64,000 bases of DNA from JBBQYA01 sp031412335 (GTDB taxonomy: Bacteria; Bacteroidota; Bacteroidia; Sphingobacteriales; Sphingobacteriaceae), in assembly GCA_031412335.1 (NCBI GenBank), contig JANOCT010000033.1, forward strand, positions 1-64,000, read 5' to 3'. Position 1 is the first letter of the stretch. Every line of letters starts with the position of its first letter. Shown piece by piece: positions 9,945 through 18,979 of the stretch. A program made the position numbers and the translations under genes. Under the pieces are notes generated by a model. It made no database searches. It was not told the DNA's origin and was given only the letters and a program-made list of their open reading frames with translations.

Positions 9945-9973
9945 AAAAGAAAAACTTCCCTTCAATTAGGAAG
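9945..9973 (-). terminator. Probable terminator after mqnA
   Basis: On the minus strand CTTCC and GGAAG form a short stem with a 9-base loop followed by TTTTTCTTTT. It lies about 25 bases past the mqnA stop and fits an intrinsic terminator, with a weak stem. Confidence 0.5.
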
Positions 9974-9995
9974 CAGACTGCGTTGTAAAAAGATA

Positions 9996-10730
9996 TTAAA
10001 CTTTATCCAAAAACAATCTCATTGCCTCTTTCTGCTTTTCGCCAAAATCATACTTAATATTTTGAAATAAATATGCTGAATAATCAAATCCCTCAATTTT
10101 AGGCAATTGAGCAATAATTTCTTTTCGTTTGGATAATCCAAATTCCATGGCATTATTAAAAAGTTGAATAAATTCTTTTTCAAGTGGTTTAGTACTAGAC
10201 CAAACCGCAAAAACAAATGGTAAACCAGTTAACTCTTTCCAATAAAAAGCTAAATCATAATTGTATGCAAACTGCATCTTTTTACCAAAAGTGCGATCAC
10301 CAATTTGAATAAAACCTTCTCCATACTTCAATTCTTCCGAAAAATTTTCAGAGATATTTTTATAAACAGGATCAATTTTCCAATAGTCTTTACATAGCAA
10401 GGCTGCTAATTTATTGGATGTTCTACTTTCTGGATCTAAATAAAGAGTTTTGATTTCTTGAATGGGTGTTTGGCTAAAAATAAAAACTGAGTTAACCTCT
10501 CCATCAGCACCAATACAATAGTCGGAAAATAGCGAAAATGAGGGTAAATCACGTAAAGCAACAATTGGAATTAATCCAATATCCGCTTTGCCAGATTGTA
10601 ATTTATCAGCACAAACTGCTGGAATATCTAAACTAAGAGAAATATGTTTTGCAATTTCAGTTTCTTGTAATCCGATTAAAAAAGGACTAGAATTAAAATA
10701 CGAAACCAGAGAAACATTAATACGATTCAT
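9996..10730 (-). CDS. mqnA: Chorismate dehydratase (futalosine pathway)
   Basis: 244 residues, a periplasmic-binding-protein-like fold of the MqnA family. Recognisable segments are VSLVSYFNSSPF at the N-terminus, LQSGKADIGLIPI at about residues 45-57, IGADGEVNSVFIFS, LDPESRTSNKLAALL, and the C-terminal FVFAVWSSTKPL. It makes 3-enolpyruvyl-benzoate from chorismate, the entry step of menaquinone synthesis without MenF/MenD. Its start overlaps the preceding histidine phosphatase gene by 14 bases, so the two are probably translationally coupled, and mqnE lies just upstream in the same run. Confidence 0.93.
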   Translation of the reverse strand: MNRINVSLVSYFNSSPFLIGLQETEIAKHISLSLDIPAVCADKLQSGKADIGLIPIVALRDLPSFSLFSDYCIGADGEVNSVFIFSQTPIQEIKTLYLDPESRTSNKLAALLCKDYWKIDPVYKNISENFSEELKYGEGFIQIGDRTFGKKMQFAYNYDLAFYWKELTGLPFVFAVWSSTKPLEKEFIQLFNNAMEFGLSKRKEIIAQLPKIEGFDYSAYLFQNIKYDFGEKQKEAMRLFLDKV

Positions 10731-11448
10731 TCAAATGTTGAGTATCATTAAAGGCAATAATTTTAAATTGATTATCCATAAAACGGAGATGATAAAGGGA
10801 AACATTTTGATGAGGAAAATCATCCATTTCGCAAAAATCTTTTTGAATTAAAAAGCAAAGCAACAATCGCAATGCTCTACCATGCATACAAATCAGAATT
10901 TTTTGTTCGCTGCTTTGCATAATAGTGTGCATCGCATTTGCTTGTCGAATGTGCAGTTCATTTGGACTTTCGCCACCAAACATTCCATGATCTAATTCTC
11001 CGTTTTTCCAACGGTTTAAAGTGATCTCGAAAATAGTTCTGGAACTCTCATCTGGTATTTTACCTTCCATATTTCCCCAATGTATTTCATCCAAACCATC
11101 TAATTGTTGAAATGGAACTTTATCATCGATAAATGACTGAACGGTTTCTACGGTCCTTTTCAACGATGAAGTAAATATTTTTTCGAAACCGTAATTTTTA
11201 AAACGACTATAAAATAATGCTGCCTGCCATCTTCCTTTATCATTCAGCGAAGCATTTACTTTCCTGCCTTGCACAATCCCTTTCAGGTTATAATCCGTTT
11301 CGCCGTGGCGAATAAAAAATAATTCTTTAGGCCTTGTGGACTCAAATATTTGATTTGGATTATGAGAATTGTTCTGCAAATTGTGAAATTCTTCGTGTGG
11401 ATTTTGAGATGCTTCGTTTGATTTGTGAGATGCTTCGTGCTTCAGCAT
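10717..11448 (-). CDS. Histidine phosphatase (phosphoglycerate mutase-like) in the mqn operon
   Basis: 243 residues. The RHG motif (FIRHGETDYN, about residues 47-56) carries the catalytic His; SSLKRTVETV and a second His in CMHGRALRLL (about 192) complete the usual active site. Such enzymes hydrolyse small phosphoesters or sugar phosphates. It sits between mqnE (8 bases upstream) and mqnA (overlapping by 14 bases), so its job is likely linked to menaquinone precursors or simply co-regulated; the substrate is unknown. The first 38 residues are odd: a H/N/S/E-rich, degenerate 8-residue repeat (HEASHKSN, EASQNPHE) absent from the family. No Met lies between it and the domain, so either the extension is real or translation starts at a non-ATG codon. 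Confidence 0.85.
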   Translation of the reverse strand: MLKHEASHKSNEASQNPHEEFHNLQNNSHNPNQIFESTRPKELFFIRHGETDYNLKGIVQGRKVNASLNDKGRWQAALFYSRFKNYGFEKIFTSSLKRTVETVQSFIDDKVPFQQLDGLDEIHWGNMEGKIPDESSRTIFEITLNRWKNGELDHGMFGGESPNELHIRQANAMHTIMQSSEQKILICMHGRALRLLLCFLIQKDFCEMDDFPHQNVSLYHLRFMDNQFKIIAFNDTQHLNESY

Positions 11449-11456
11449 TACAAAAA

Positions 11457-12650
11457 TCAGTTCAATACTGGCAAACTTAAAAAAGTTTCTGTTTCTGGTT
11501 CAAAAACATGATTCTGATAATCGGTAATTACATTATATAAAGTACCTCGTTCAATTGGATGGCGACGAACTTCTTTTATCAACTCCACTAATTGTTTTGT
11601 ACTTAATTGAGGATGCTGATCTTCTGCACCAGCCATTGCATATATTTTAGTGGAATCGTCAATGGTTCCATCAATATCATCTACTCCAAATGATAAAGAT
11701 AATTGAGTTGTAGCTCTGCCAATCATGGGCCAATAAGCTTTTATATGATCAAAATTATCCAAGAAAATCCTAGATACCGCATAGTTTTTCAAATCTTCTA
11801 TGGTACTTACTTCTGGCACATTTGACATTTCATTGTCGGCATTTCTAAATTTTAGAGGAATGAACGTGTTGAAACCTCCTGTTTTATCTTGCAAATCACG
11901 CAAACGTTGCATGTGGTCAACCCGATGAGCATAGGTTTCTATGTGACCATACAACATGGTAGCATTTGATTTTAAGCCCAAACGATGAGCTGTTTCATGA
12001 ATTTCGAGCCATTCTGCTGTTGTTGCTTTATCACCACAAATTTCTGCACGCAATTTCTCATCAAAAATCTCGGCTCCACCACCGGGAATTGAATCTAAGC
12101 CTGCTGCAATTAATCGTTTAAGTCCATCCTCTACATTCACTTTTGCTTTTCGAAACATGTATTCGTATTCCACAGCTGTAAATGCTTTTACATGCAAATC
12201 AGGACTAATTACTTTTATTCTCGAAATTAAGCTTTCAAAATACGGAAGAGTTAATTTTGGATGCACCCCTCCTACTATATGTACTTCTGAAACTGGTTTA
12301 TCTTTATAAGAGCGAACAATATCTAGCATTTGCTCATCAGAAAGTACCCAGCCTTCATGCTGCTCTTTCAAAAGCCTAGAGTATGAACAGAATTTGCAGG
12401 TAAACACACAAATATTAGTAGGTTCGATATGGAAATTTCTATTGAAATAGGTAAAATTCCCATTCTTTTTCTCTCTTACATAATTAGCCAGCAAACCCAG
12501 AAACCCTGGCTCAGCGTTTTCATATAAATACACGCCGTCATCAAAGCTAATACGTTGATTATGTTTTACTAGCGATGCTATTTCTACCAGTTTTGCATCT
12601 GGATTTAGTAGGGCAATTTCAGGAAATTCAGGAATATGGTTGGTGTTCAT
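11457..12650 (-). CDS. mqnE: Aminodeoxyfutalosine synthase (radical SAM)
   Basis: 397 residues. The radical SAM cluster motif C-x3-C-x2-C is at Cys81, Cys85 and Cys88, followed by a GGVHP segment, DSIPGGGAEIF and SNATMLYGHIET, which match MqnE better than its relative MqnC (MqnC normally has a TMMFGH-type segment). It joins 3-enolpyruvyl-benzoate to adenosine using SAM, the step after MqnA, in the cytoplasm. First gene of mqnE - phosphatase - mqnA; its stop is TGA, a rare stop here that argues against TGA being a sense codon. mqnB, mqnC and mqnD are not in the window. Confidence 0.92.
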   Translation of the reverse strand: MNTNHIPEFPEIALLNPDAKLVEIASLVKHNQRISFDDGVYLYENAEPGFLGLLANYVREKKNGNFTYFNRNFHIEPTNICVFTCKFCSYSRLLKEQHEGWVLSDEQMLDIVRSYKDKPVSEVHIVGGVHPKLTLPYFESLISRIKVISPDLHVKAFTAVEYEYMFRKAKVNVEDGLKRLIAAGLDSIPGGGAEIFDEKLRAEICGDKATTAEWLEIHETAHRLGLKSNATMLYGHIETYAHRVDHMQRLRDLQDKTGGFNTFIPLKFRNADNEMSNVPEVSTIEDLKNYAVSRIFLDNFDHIKAYWPMIGRATTQLSLSFGVDDIDGTIDDSTKIYAMAGAEDQHPQLSTKQLVELIKEVRRHPIERGTLYNVITDYQNHVFEPETETFLSLPVLN

Positions 12651-12726
12651 TTTGTATTTTTTTGCCTAATGTTAACAAGTTTGATTAAAATTCATTTGAA
12701 TTAACATTAAGTTTATATTGAAACAT

Positions 12727-12742
12727 TACTTTTGCAAACTTA
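12727..12742. promoter_or_regulatory. Back-to-back -7 elements between mqnE and the cupredoxin gene
   Basis: TACTTTTG reads on the plus strand at 12727-12734 and TAAGTTTG on the minus strand at 12742-12735, both matching the Bacteroidota -7 consensus TAnnTTTG and meeting at TTTGCAAA. Each would give a leader of about 55-80 bases. Neither has a clear TTTG at the normal upstream spacing, so the call is tentative. Confidence 0.4.
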
Positions 12743-12796
12743 AACAGTGTATACAAATAAGAGTTTTTTTATTTTTTATTAATTAACTAACCAATT

Positions 12797-15700
12797 ATGA
12801 CGAAGAATTACATTAAAAAAGCTGTGTTACTTATTTTTGGCTTTATGCCAGTAATGAGTTTTGCGGCAACAACTGTGGTTACTGTAACCAGTAACCAATA
12901 CACCCCGGCAAATATCACCATTAATTTGGGTGATACTGTTTTTTTTCAATGGGTAAATGGTAATCATCCAACCGTTTCGGATGACAATACCACGATTCCT
13001 AATTTTCCAATGAATTCTGGTAATCAGACTAAAATAGTTGTTTTATCAGCAACTGGAGTTGTTCCTTATTATTGCACAGCTCATGGTAGTGCTGGTGGAA
13101 TTGGAATGGCTGGAGTAATTACGGTAAATCCTGCACCAGTTTCAGGCTTATTATTAGTTGAAGATTTTAATTACATTTTAGATTCTACTTTATTATTTAG
13201 CGGATATAATGCAAGCGGGAATCCTCCAAGTACTGTAAATCCACAGAAAGTTACTGCTGGTTTATCTTACCTTGGATCTCCTTCATCAAATGTTGGAAAT
13301 GCAGTTAAATTAGTTAATACTGGTCAGGATGTAAACAGAGCGTTTTCCACTCCTTCGCTTACATCCGGAACTATTTATGCATCTATGTTAGTTCAAATCG
13401 ATACTGCACGGGCAAACGGAGATTATTTTTTCAATTTTGGTCCTACACCATTAGGTTTAGACAACAAAGGAAGAATTTTTGTAAAAGTTAATGGAGCAGG
13501 GTTTCAGTTCGGTGTAACTAAATCAACATCAGAAACTGCTGCTATTTTCGACCCAACTGTTTATACAATCGGAACAACTTATTTATTAGTAGTTCGCTAT
13601 GCAATAATTGCAGGTGCAGCAAATGATGAATTTAGATTATATGTAAATCCTACATTAGGTGGAACTGAACCAATAACTGCAAATGCAGTGGCTTTATCTT
13701 CAGAAGTTGATGTTGCTTCACTTGGTTCGTACAATTTAAGACAAGGAGCAGCAGCTAAAGCAGCCAATCTAGTATTAGATGGTATCAGAGTTGGAGCTAC
13801 TTATTCTGATGTAACTTCAGGTTCTGTAGTTGCACTTGATCCAACAGTTAGTTTTTCGTCTGTAAGTGGTTCTGTTTCAGAATCTACAGCGAACTTTAAT
13901 TTAGATGTTGCTATTGCTAATGCAAACGCTAATGCTACTGATGTAAATGTTGTTGCAATCGGTGGTACTGGAGTTAGTGGAACAGATTATACATTCACTT
14001 CACCAGTAACGGTTTCATTCCCTGCAAGTTCAACTGCAACTATTTCAGTTCCGGTTGCTATTTTAAATGATTTGGTTGCTGAAAGTTTAGAAACAGTAAC
14101 TTTCGCTTTAAGAAATGCAACGAATAATGCTACAATTGGTGCAGATTCAGTATTTACTTTAACTATCAATGATGATGATAATGTTGTTGACCCAACGATT
14201 TCTTTTTCATCTGTAAGTGGTTCAGTTTCTGAAGCTACTGCAAACTTTAATTTAGATGTTGCTATTGCTAATGCAAACGCTAATGCTACTGATGTAAATG
14301 TTGTTGCAATAGGTGGTACTGGAGTTAGTGGAAGTGATTATACATTCACTTCACCAGTAACGGTTTCATTCCCTGCAAGTTCAACGGCAACTATTTCAGT
14401 TCCGGTTGCTATTTTAAATGATTTGGTTGCTGAAAGTTTAGAAACAGTAACTTTTGTTTTAAGAAATGCAACGAATAACGCTACCATTGGTGCAGATTCA
14501 GTTTTTACTTTATCCATTAATGATGATGATAATGTTGTTATTGATCCAACGGTTTCTTTTTCATCAATAAGTGGTTCAGTTTCGGAGGCAACGGCTAGTT
14601 TTAATTTAACGATTGCTATTGCTGATGCAAATGCTAATGCAACGAGCGTAAGTGTAGTTTTAACAGGTGGTACTGCTACAAGCGGAACTGATTTTACCTT
14701 TACCTCTCCACAAGTTGTAACATTCCCTGCAAGTTCAACAGTTAGTATTGATGTACCGGTTTCTATTTTAAATGATTTGAATGGTGAAAGTTTAGAAACT
14801 TTAACATTCGCGTTAAGAAATACAACCAACAACGCAATAATTGGAGCGGATTCAATTTTCACGCTTTCTATTTCTGATGATGATATTCCAGTTCCTCCAA
14901 CTACTTACTTAGAAGATTTCAGTTACACAGCTGGAAGTACTTTATTAACTAATGGGTACAATGCATCTGGAACCCCTCCAAATACTACTAACCCACAAAC
15001 GGTAACTTCAGGAAGCTTAGTTTATCCAGGTTCACCATCTTCCAATGTTGGTAATGCTGTAATCGTTAGACCTTTTGGCGAAGATGTAAACAGAAATTTC
15101 CGTGCAGATTCAATTGTTGCAGGTAACGTCTATGCATCAATGTTTGTTAAAATTGATACAGCTAAAACTGGAGATTACTTTTTCCATTTAGGTCCAAACC
15201 CAATTGGAAACGAATTCAGAGGAAGAGTATTTGTAAAATCGAACGGAACAGGAGTTCAATTTGGTATATCTAAATCAGCAGGAGCTGCTGCTGCAGTTTA
15301 CAGTCCAACAGTTTATACTTTAGGTGCTACTCATTTATTAGTAATGAAATACGCAATTGTTTCAGGAGCAACGAATGATGTGGTTGATTTATTTATTAAT
15401 CCAGCTTTAGGTCAGCCTGAGCCAGCAACTGCTGCGGCAACTGCGCTTGTTTCTGAAACAGATGCAACTGAATTAGCAACTTTCGGTATTCGTCAAGGTT
15501 CTACTGCAAGTTCACCGTATCTTACTTTAGATGGAATCAGAATTGGTACTTCTTTCGAAAACGTAACGCCAGGAACAATAGTTGTTCCGAATGATCCTAT
15601 TGTTGGTTTTGCATCTGCTGGAGTAACGGTTTCTGAAAGTGCGACAATGGCAGATTTACCAATTAACATTACTGCAGCAAATGCAAATGCTACCTCAGTA

Positions 15701-16813
15701 ACTGTATCTGTAAAAACAACTGGAAGTACTGCAACTGCAGGTTCTGATTATACGTTTACAACTACAACGGTAACTTTTCCAGCAGGTTCTTCTGCTCAAC
15801 AATTAGTAATGGCTAACATTATTAATGATGCAATCACCGAAGGTGCAGAAACTATCGTTTTCCGTTTAAGTAATGCTACTAATAACGCAACTATCAGTGC
15901 TGATTCAATTTTCACAGTTACAATCAACGATGATGATTTACCAGCTTTAGCGGTTACACCTATCGCAACGTTAAAACCTGTTGATGCGAACGGAAATCCT
16001 ACTTTTCCATTAACAACGAGAGTAAGAGTAAGAGGAGCTGTTTATGGAGGTAACATACGAACAGGTGGATTACAAATTACGATCATTGATCAAACAGCAG
16101 GTATTGGAGTATTTGAACAAAATGGAAATTTAGGTTATACTGCTTTAGAAGGCGATAGTATTGAAGTATTTGGAGTAATATTTCCTTTTAGAGGATTAAA
16201 CCAAATTAATCCAGATTCCATTAGGTTTATTTCTAGTGGTAATCCATTGAAAACTCCAACTATCGTTTCTGTTGTAAGTGAAGCAACTGAATCTGATTTA
16301 GTTAAAATAATCGGATATACTTTAATTGATACTGCAACATGGACACCTATTGGTGGTAGTCCTAATGGTTTTTCTGCTAAATTTAGTAAAGGAACTGATA
16401 CCGTAGATGTAAGAGTAAATGCATCTTCTGGTTTATTTGCAATTCAACCACCTGTTGGACCTCAAGACATTACAGGTTTAGGAGGTCAGTTTGATTTAAC
16501 AGTTCCACTTACATCAGGATATCAGTTATTACCTAGAAAATTAACAGATATTCAAGGAACTGTAGGTTTAGCTAACTTAAGCAGAACTGAAGTTTCTATA
16601 TATCCAAATCCAGTAAATGATGTGTTGAATATCAGAACAGTTGAACCAATTGTTTCTTTATCTATCATCAACATGCTAGGTCAAAATGTTTATTCTAGTC
16701 TTAATACTTCTAATACCTTACAGATTGAAACTACAAGCTTTGCTAAAGGCATTTATGTAGTTAAAGTTCAAACGGCAAAAGGAGTCCGAACAGAAAAGAT
16801 TAAAGTGAATTAA
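12797..16813 (+). CDS. T9SS-exported cupredoxin / Calx-beta protein
   Basis: 1338 residues. A signal peptide (1-23) leads into a plastocyanin-like domain (25-112) with an intact type 1 copper ligand set: His57, Cys93, His96 and Met104. Next comes a jelly-roll-like domain (about 120-345), three Calx-beta domains (348-698), a second copy of the jelly-roll-like domain (about 700-930), a fourth Calx-beta domain (933-1050), an OB-fold-like domain (about 1055-1170), and a T9SS C-terminal sorting domain starting near VSIYPNPVND (about 1263-1338). It is therefore predicted to be secreted or attached to the cell surface. Calx-beta domains bind calcium. The combination suggests a surface redox or adhesion protein, but no substrate is known. 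A strong terminator follows. Confidence 0.9.
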   Translation: MTKNYIKKAVLLIFGFMPVMSFAATTVVTVTSNQYTPANITINLGDTVFFQWVNGNHPTVSDDNTTIPNFPMNSGNQTKIVVLSATGVVPYYCTAHGSAGGIGMAGVITVNPAPVSGLLLVEDFNYILDSTLLFSGYNASGNPPSTVNPQKVTAGLSYLGSPSSNVGNAVKLVNTGQDVNRAFSTPSLTSGTIYASMLVQIDTARANGDYFFNFGPTPLGLDNKGRIFVKVNGAGFQFGVTKSTSETAAIFDPTVYTIGTTYLLVVRYAIIAGAANDEFRLYVNPTLGGTEPITANAVALSSEVDVASLGSYNLRQGAAAKAANLVLDGIRVGATYSDVTSGSVVALDPTVSFSSVSGSVSESTANFNLDVAIANANANATDVNVVAIGGTGVSGTDYTFTSPVTVSFPASSTATISVPVAILNDLVAESLETVTFALRNATNNATIGADSVFTLTINDDDNVVDPTISFSSVSGSVSEATANFNLDVAIANANANATDVNVVAIGGTGVSGSDYTFTSPVTVSFPASSTATISVPVAILNDLVAESLETVTFVLRNATNNATIGADSVFTLSINDDDNVVIDPTVSFSSISGSVSEATASFNLTIAIADANANATSVSVVLTGGTATSGTDFTFTSPQVVTFPASSTVSIDVPVSILNDLNGESLETLTFALRNTTNNAIIGADSIFTLSISDDDIPVPPTTYLEDFSYTAGSTLLTNGYNASGTPPNTTNPQTVTSGSLVYPGSPSSNVGNAVIVRPFGEDVNRNFRADSIVAGNVYASMFVKIDTAKTGDYFFHLGPNPIGNEFRGRVFVKSNGTGVQFGISKSAGAAAAVYSPTVYTLGATHLLVMKYAIVSGATNDVVDLFINPALGQPEPATAAATALVSETDATELATFGIRQGSTASSPYLTLDGIRIGTSFENVTPGTIVVPNDPIVGFASAGVTVSESATMADLPINITAANANATSVTVSVKTTGSTATAGSDYTFTTTTVTFPAGSSAQQLVMANIINDAITEGAETIVFRLSNATNNATISADSIFTVTINDDDLPALAVTPIATLKPVDANGNPTFPLTTRVRVRGAVYGGNIRTGGLQITIIDQTAGIGVFEQNGNLGYTALEGDSIEVFGVIFPFRGLNQINPDSIRFISSGNPLKTPTIVSVVSEATESDLVKIIGYTLIDTATWTPIGGSPNGFSAKFSKGTDTVDVRVNASSGLFAIQPPVGPQDITGLGGQFDLTVPLTSGYQLLPRKLTDIQGTVGLANLSRTEVSIYPNPVNDVLNIRTVEPIVSLSIINMLGQNVYSSLNTSNTLQIETTSFAKGIYVVKVQTAKGVRTEKIKVN
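13838..14892 (+). repeat. Three tandem Calx-beta repeats of about 351 bp
   Basis: Units begin at 13838, 14189 and 14543. The first two are nearly identical over long stretches at the DNA level (offset exactly 351), the third is clearly diverged, and the fourth Calx-beta domain is distant (15593). This indicates a recent in-frame duplication of the first unit. The repeats produce open antisense frames that are not genes. Confidence 0.85.
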
Positions 16814-16831
16814 TTAGATTTTTTAACTTAC

Positions 16832-16870
16832 AAAAAAGCCCCTGAGAAGATTTTCTCAGGGGCTTTTTTT
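16832..16870 (+). terminator. Strong rho-independent terminator
   Basis: AAGCCCCTGAGAA and TTCTCAGGGGCTT form a 13-bp stem with a very small loop, flanked by A and T runs on both sides, 18 bases after the cupredoxin gene. The symmetrical A/T flanks would let it also work for transcripts from the opposite strand. Confidence 0.93.
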
Positions 16871-16947
16871 ATTAAGTATTTTAAGTTTTATTTTTCTTAA
16901 AATTCTTCCTTATTCTTATTTTACCTTCAATTCATATTCGTTCAAAC

Positions 16948-17028
16948 AATTCGTGGTTTAAAAAACTTCGTAGTACTTCTTTTTTCTTTGTGTGTTTGTG
17001 GTTCAAAAAACTTTGTGGTTCAAAACAC
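16948..17028. repeat. Short degenerate GTGGTTCAAAA repeats
   Basis: Between the terminator and the DUF4153 gene the word TCGTGGTTTAAAAAACTTCG is followed by GTGGTTCAAAAAACTTTGTG and GTGGTTCAAAA. Similar low-complexity words are seen between genes in Bacteroidota; no function can be assigned. Confidence 0.5.
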
Positions 17029-18858
17029 TTATTTTCCAAAAATTAAATATCCCTCATACGATTGAATGCTTAATTTATTAGATGAATCATTTTTGGCTAC
17101 TGAATACATATTTTCAATTCTAATAGTTACGAATCTATTATTAAGCTTTTTGCTAAGTTTCATTACGCTATCAGGCACTAAATATTCATTGTTATTTTGA
17201 TTGGTAAATTTTCCAAAATTCTGGTTTAACTTATCATTTAATTCTTTCAGATTAAAAACGATGAATTCTTTTGAATTAGATTTAATTTCAAGGTTAAAAT
17301 TTGAATCGTTATTAATTAAAAATAAATTCCCTTCTACCAATAAAGAATCCCAATTATTTTCTATTCTATCATTGAAGCTATTGATGGAAATAATTTTTAT
17401 TGAATTTTCAGAATCAATGATGCCAGCATTTTGATGTTTAAAAGTTCGATAGGTTTCTATGGCATTTTGAATATCAAATTTAGAATAACCCATCATTTGC
17501 AATACAGTATCTAGCTTTTCTTGCTTCATCTGATATTGATACGCATATTCAGGTTGTGATTTAGCCTTAAATTTTTCAGTTATTTCTTGATCAATTTTTT
17601 CAAGATCTGCTTTTACAAACTCTTGAACAGAAGAAAATCCATGATTACTTACTAAATAGTTAGTAATATTTGCTACTTGCTCTTTTTGCTTTTGCGAGGA
17701 TTCATTTTTTAAAGCAAAAGATAATTGTCGCTGTTGCGAAATTTCAGAAATGATAAATGCATTAACCGGAGATACATTAGCAATCAACAAAACCACGAAT
17801 AATGAAATTGGAATCATTCGGATATCTGATTTTTTAATAATGATAAAATAGCCAGTAATAAAACTTAGCCAAACTGCTAAGGCAATTAAAATATAGCGCT
17901 CTTCTGTAATTCCATAATCTGCTACACGTTTATAAACTGCCAACACAAAAAGTACTAAAATTGGAATCATGAAATAGTAAAAGAATTTGCTGTAATAATT
18001 CATCCACTTATTTTCTTCCAAATTTCTGATTGGGTAAATCAACAATAAAGAAAGAATACCAAAAATGGAATAACCCAATACTAAAAAGGAAACATAGCCA
18101 TCTGGAAGCATGAAATTTATTCCAATTTTAATTTCATACGCTAGTAAAATAAACAGATAAACAGTAGCAAGTGGCAGTAAAACATATTGCGTAAAAAGCT
18201 TGAGTGCTTTAGGATATTCTTCTTGTGTATTATCAATTATTTGAAGATCGGGTACTCCTGCCAAAAAGAAAAAAGTATTGAAAGGAACAGCAATTAGCAA
18301 CCATAAACGGAAATAGGTTTCATTATCAATTTTAATAGAAAAAAGAGCGTCAACCGTTGCAATTGCGGCAGCAATACCTGCAAACAAAACAATACTGTAA
18401 ATAAAAGACAGAAAAATTCGAAGAAATAATGCCTTATTAAATTGCCAGAAATCTAACATTGAATTCTTTGAAATGAAGCCAGCAAATGAAACTGCTAGAT
18501 GTGCAGCAATGGAAGTCATGAAAAAGCGTAACCAGTTATTGCTACCAACTTCTGGATAAAAATCAAGAAAGAAAATAACAGATAATAAAACTGCCAGAAA
18601 ATATAGCCCAATTTTTGCAATAATTTTCCTCACTCTACTTTCGGCAAAAAGTTGAAAGGCAATAGAAATGACCATTCCAATATTACCAGTGGCCATTAAC
18701 CGAATATAAATTTCATTATTTATATTGTCATAGTTTTTGTGATCTAATAAAATAAATCCTGAAAAAGTTGTGAGTGCAGCAAATAATAAAACCAAAGGAA
18801 AACGCTTCACAACTTTTGTTGCTGAAACATACAAGGACTCAATGGATGGGAATTTCAT
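17029..18858 (-). CDS. DUF4153 integral membrane protein
   Basis: 609 residues. The first roughly 390 residues hold about ten to twelve hydrophobic helices arranged as in DUF4153 proteins (for example LVLLFAALTTFSGFILLDH near the start and VPFNTFFFLAGVP near 190). The C-terminal 200 residues are soluble, charged and likely on one side of the membrane. Function is unknown. It stands alone, convergent with the cupredoxin gene and divergent from the zinc peptidase gene. Confidence 0.8.
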   Translation of the reverse strand: MKFPSIESLYVSATKVVKRFPLVLLFAALTTFSGFILLDHKNYDNINNEIYIRLMATGNIGMVISIAFQLFAESRVRKIIAKIGLYFLAVLLSVIFFLDFYPEVGSNNWLRFFMTSIAAHLAVSFAGFISKNSMLDFWQFNKALFLRIFLSFIYSIVLFAGIAAAIATVDALFSIKIDNETYFRLWLLIAVPFNTFFFLAGVPDLQIIDNTQEEYPKALKLFTQYVLLPLATVYLFILLAYEIKIGINFMLPDGYVSFLVLGYSIFGILSLLLIYPIRNLEENKWMNYYSKFFYYFMIPILVLFVLAVYKRVADYGITEERYILIALAVWLSFITGYFIIIKKSDIRMIPISLFVVLLIANVSPVNAFIISEISQQRQLSFALKNESSQKQKEQVANITNYLVSNHGFSSVQEFVKADLEKIDQEITEKFKAKSQPEYAYQYQMKQEKLDTVLQMMGYSKFDIQNAIETYRTFKHQNAGIIDSENSIKIISINSFNDRIENNWDSLLVEGNLFLINNDSNFNLEIKSNSKEFIVFNLKELNDKLNQNFGKFTNQNNNEYLVPDSVMKLSKKLNNRFVTIRIENMYSVAKNDSSNKLSIQSYEGYLIFGK

Positions 18859-18979
18859 AATTATATGTTTTTCAAAAATCAGAAATGTGACGATAAACTT
18901 TTCTTAAGTTTACTAGGCCAATGATAATAGTTAATTTCAAGTTTTACTATTAGTGTAATTTTAATATAAAAACAATCAT

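Noticed and set aside
13987..14862. Two antisense open frames in the Calx-beta repeats
   Set aside because: Near-identical to each other because the repeats are; no start context or family signal.
16948..17028. Small RNA or riboswitch upstream of the DUF4153 end
   Set aside because: Only degenerate short repeats after a terminator; no conserved fold recognised.
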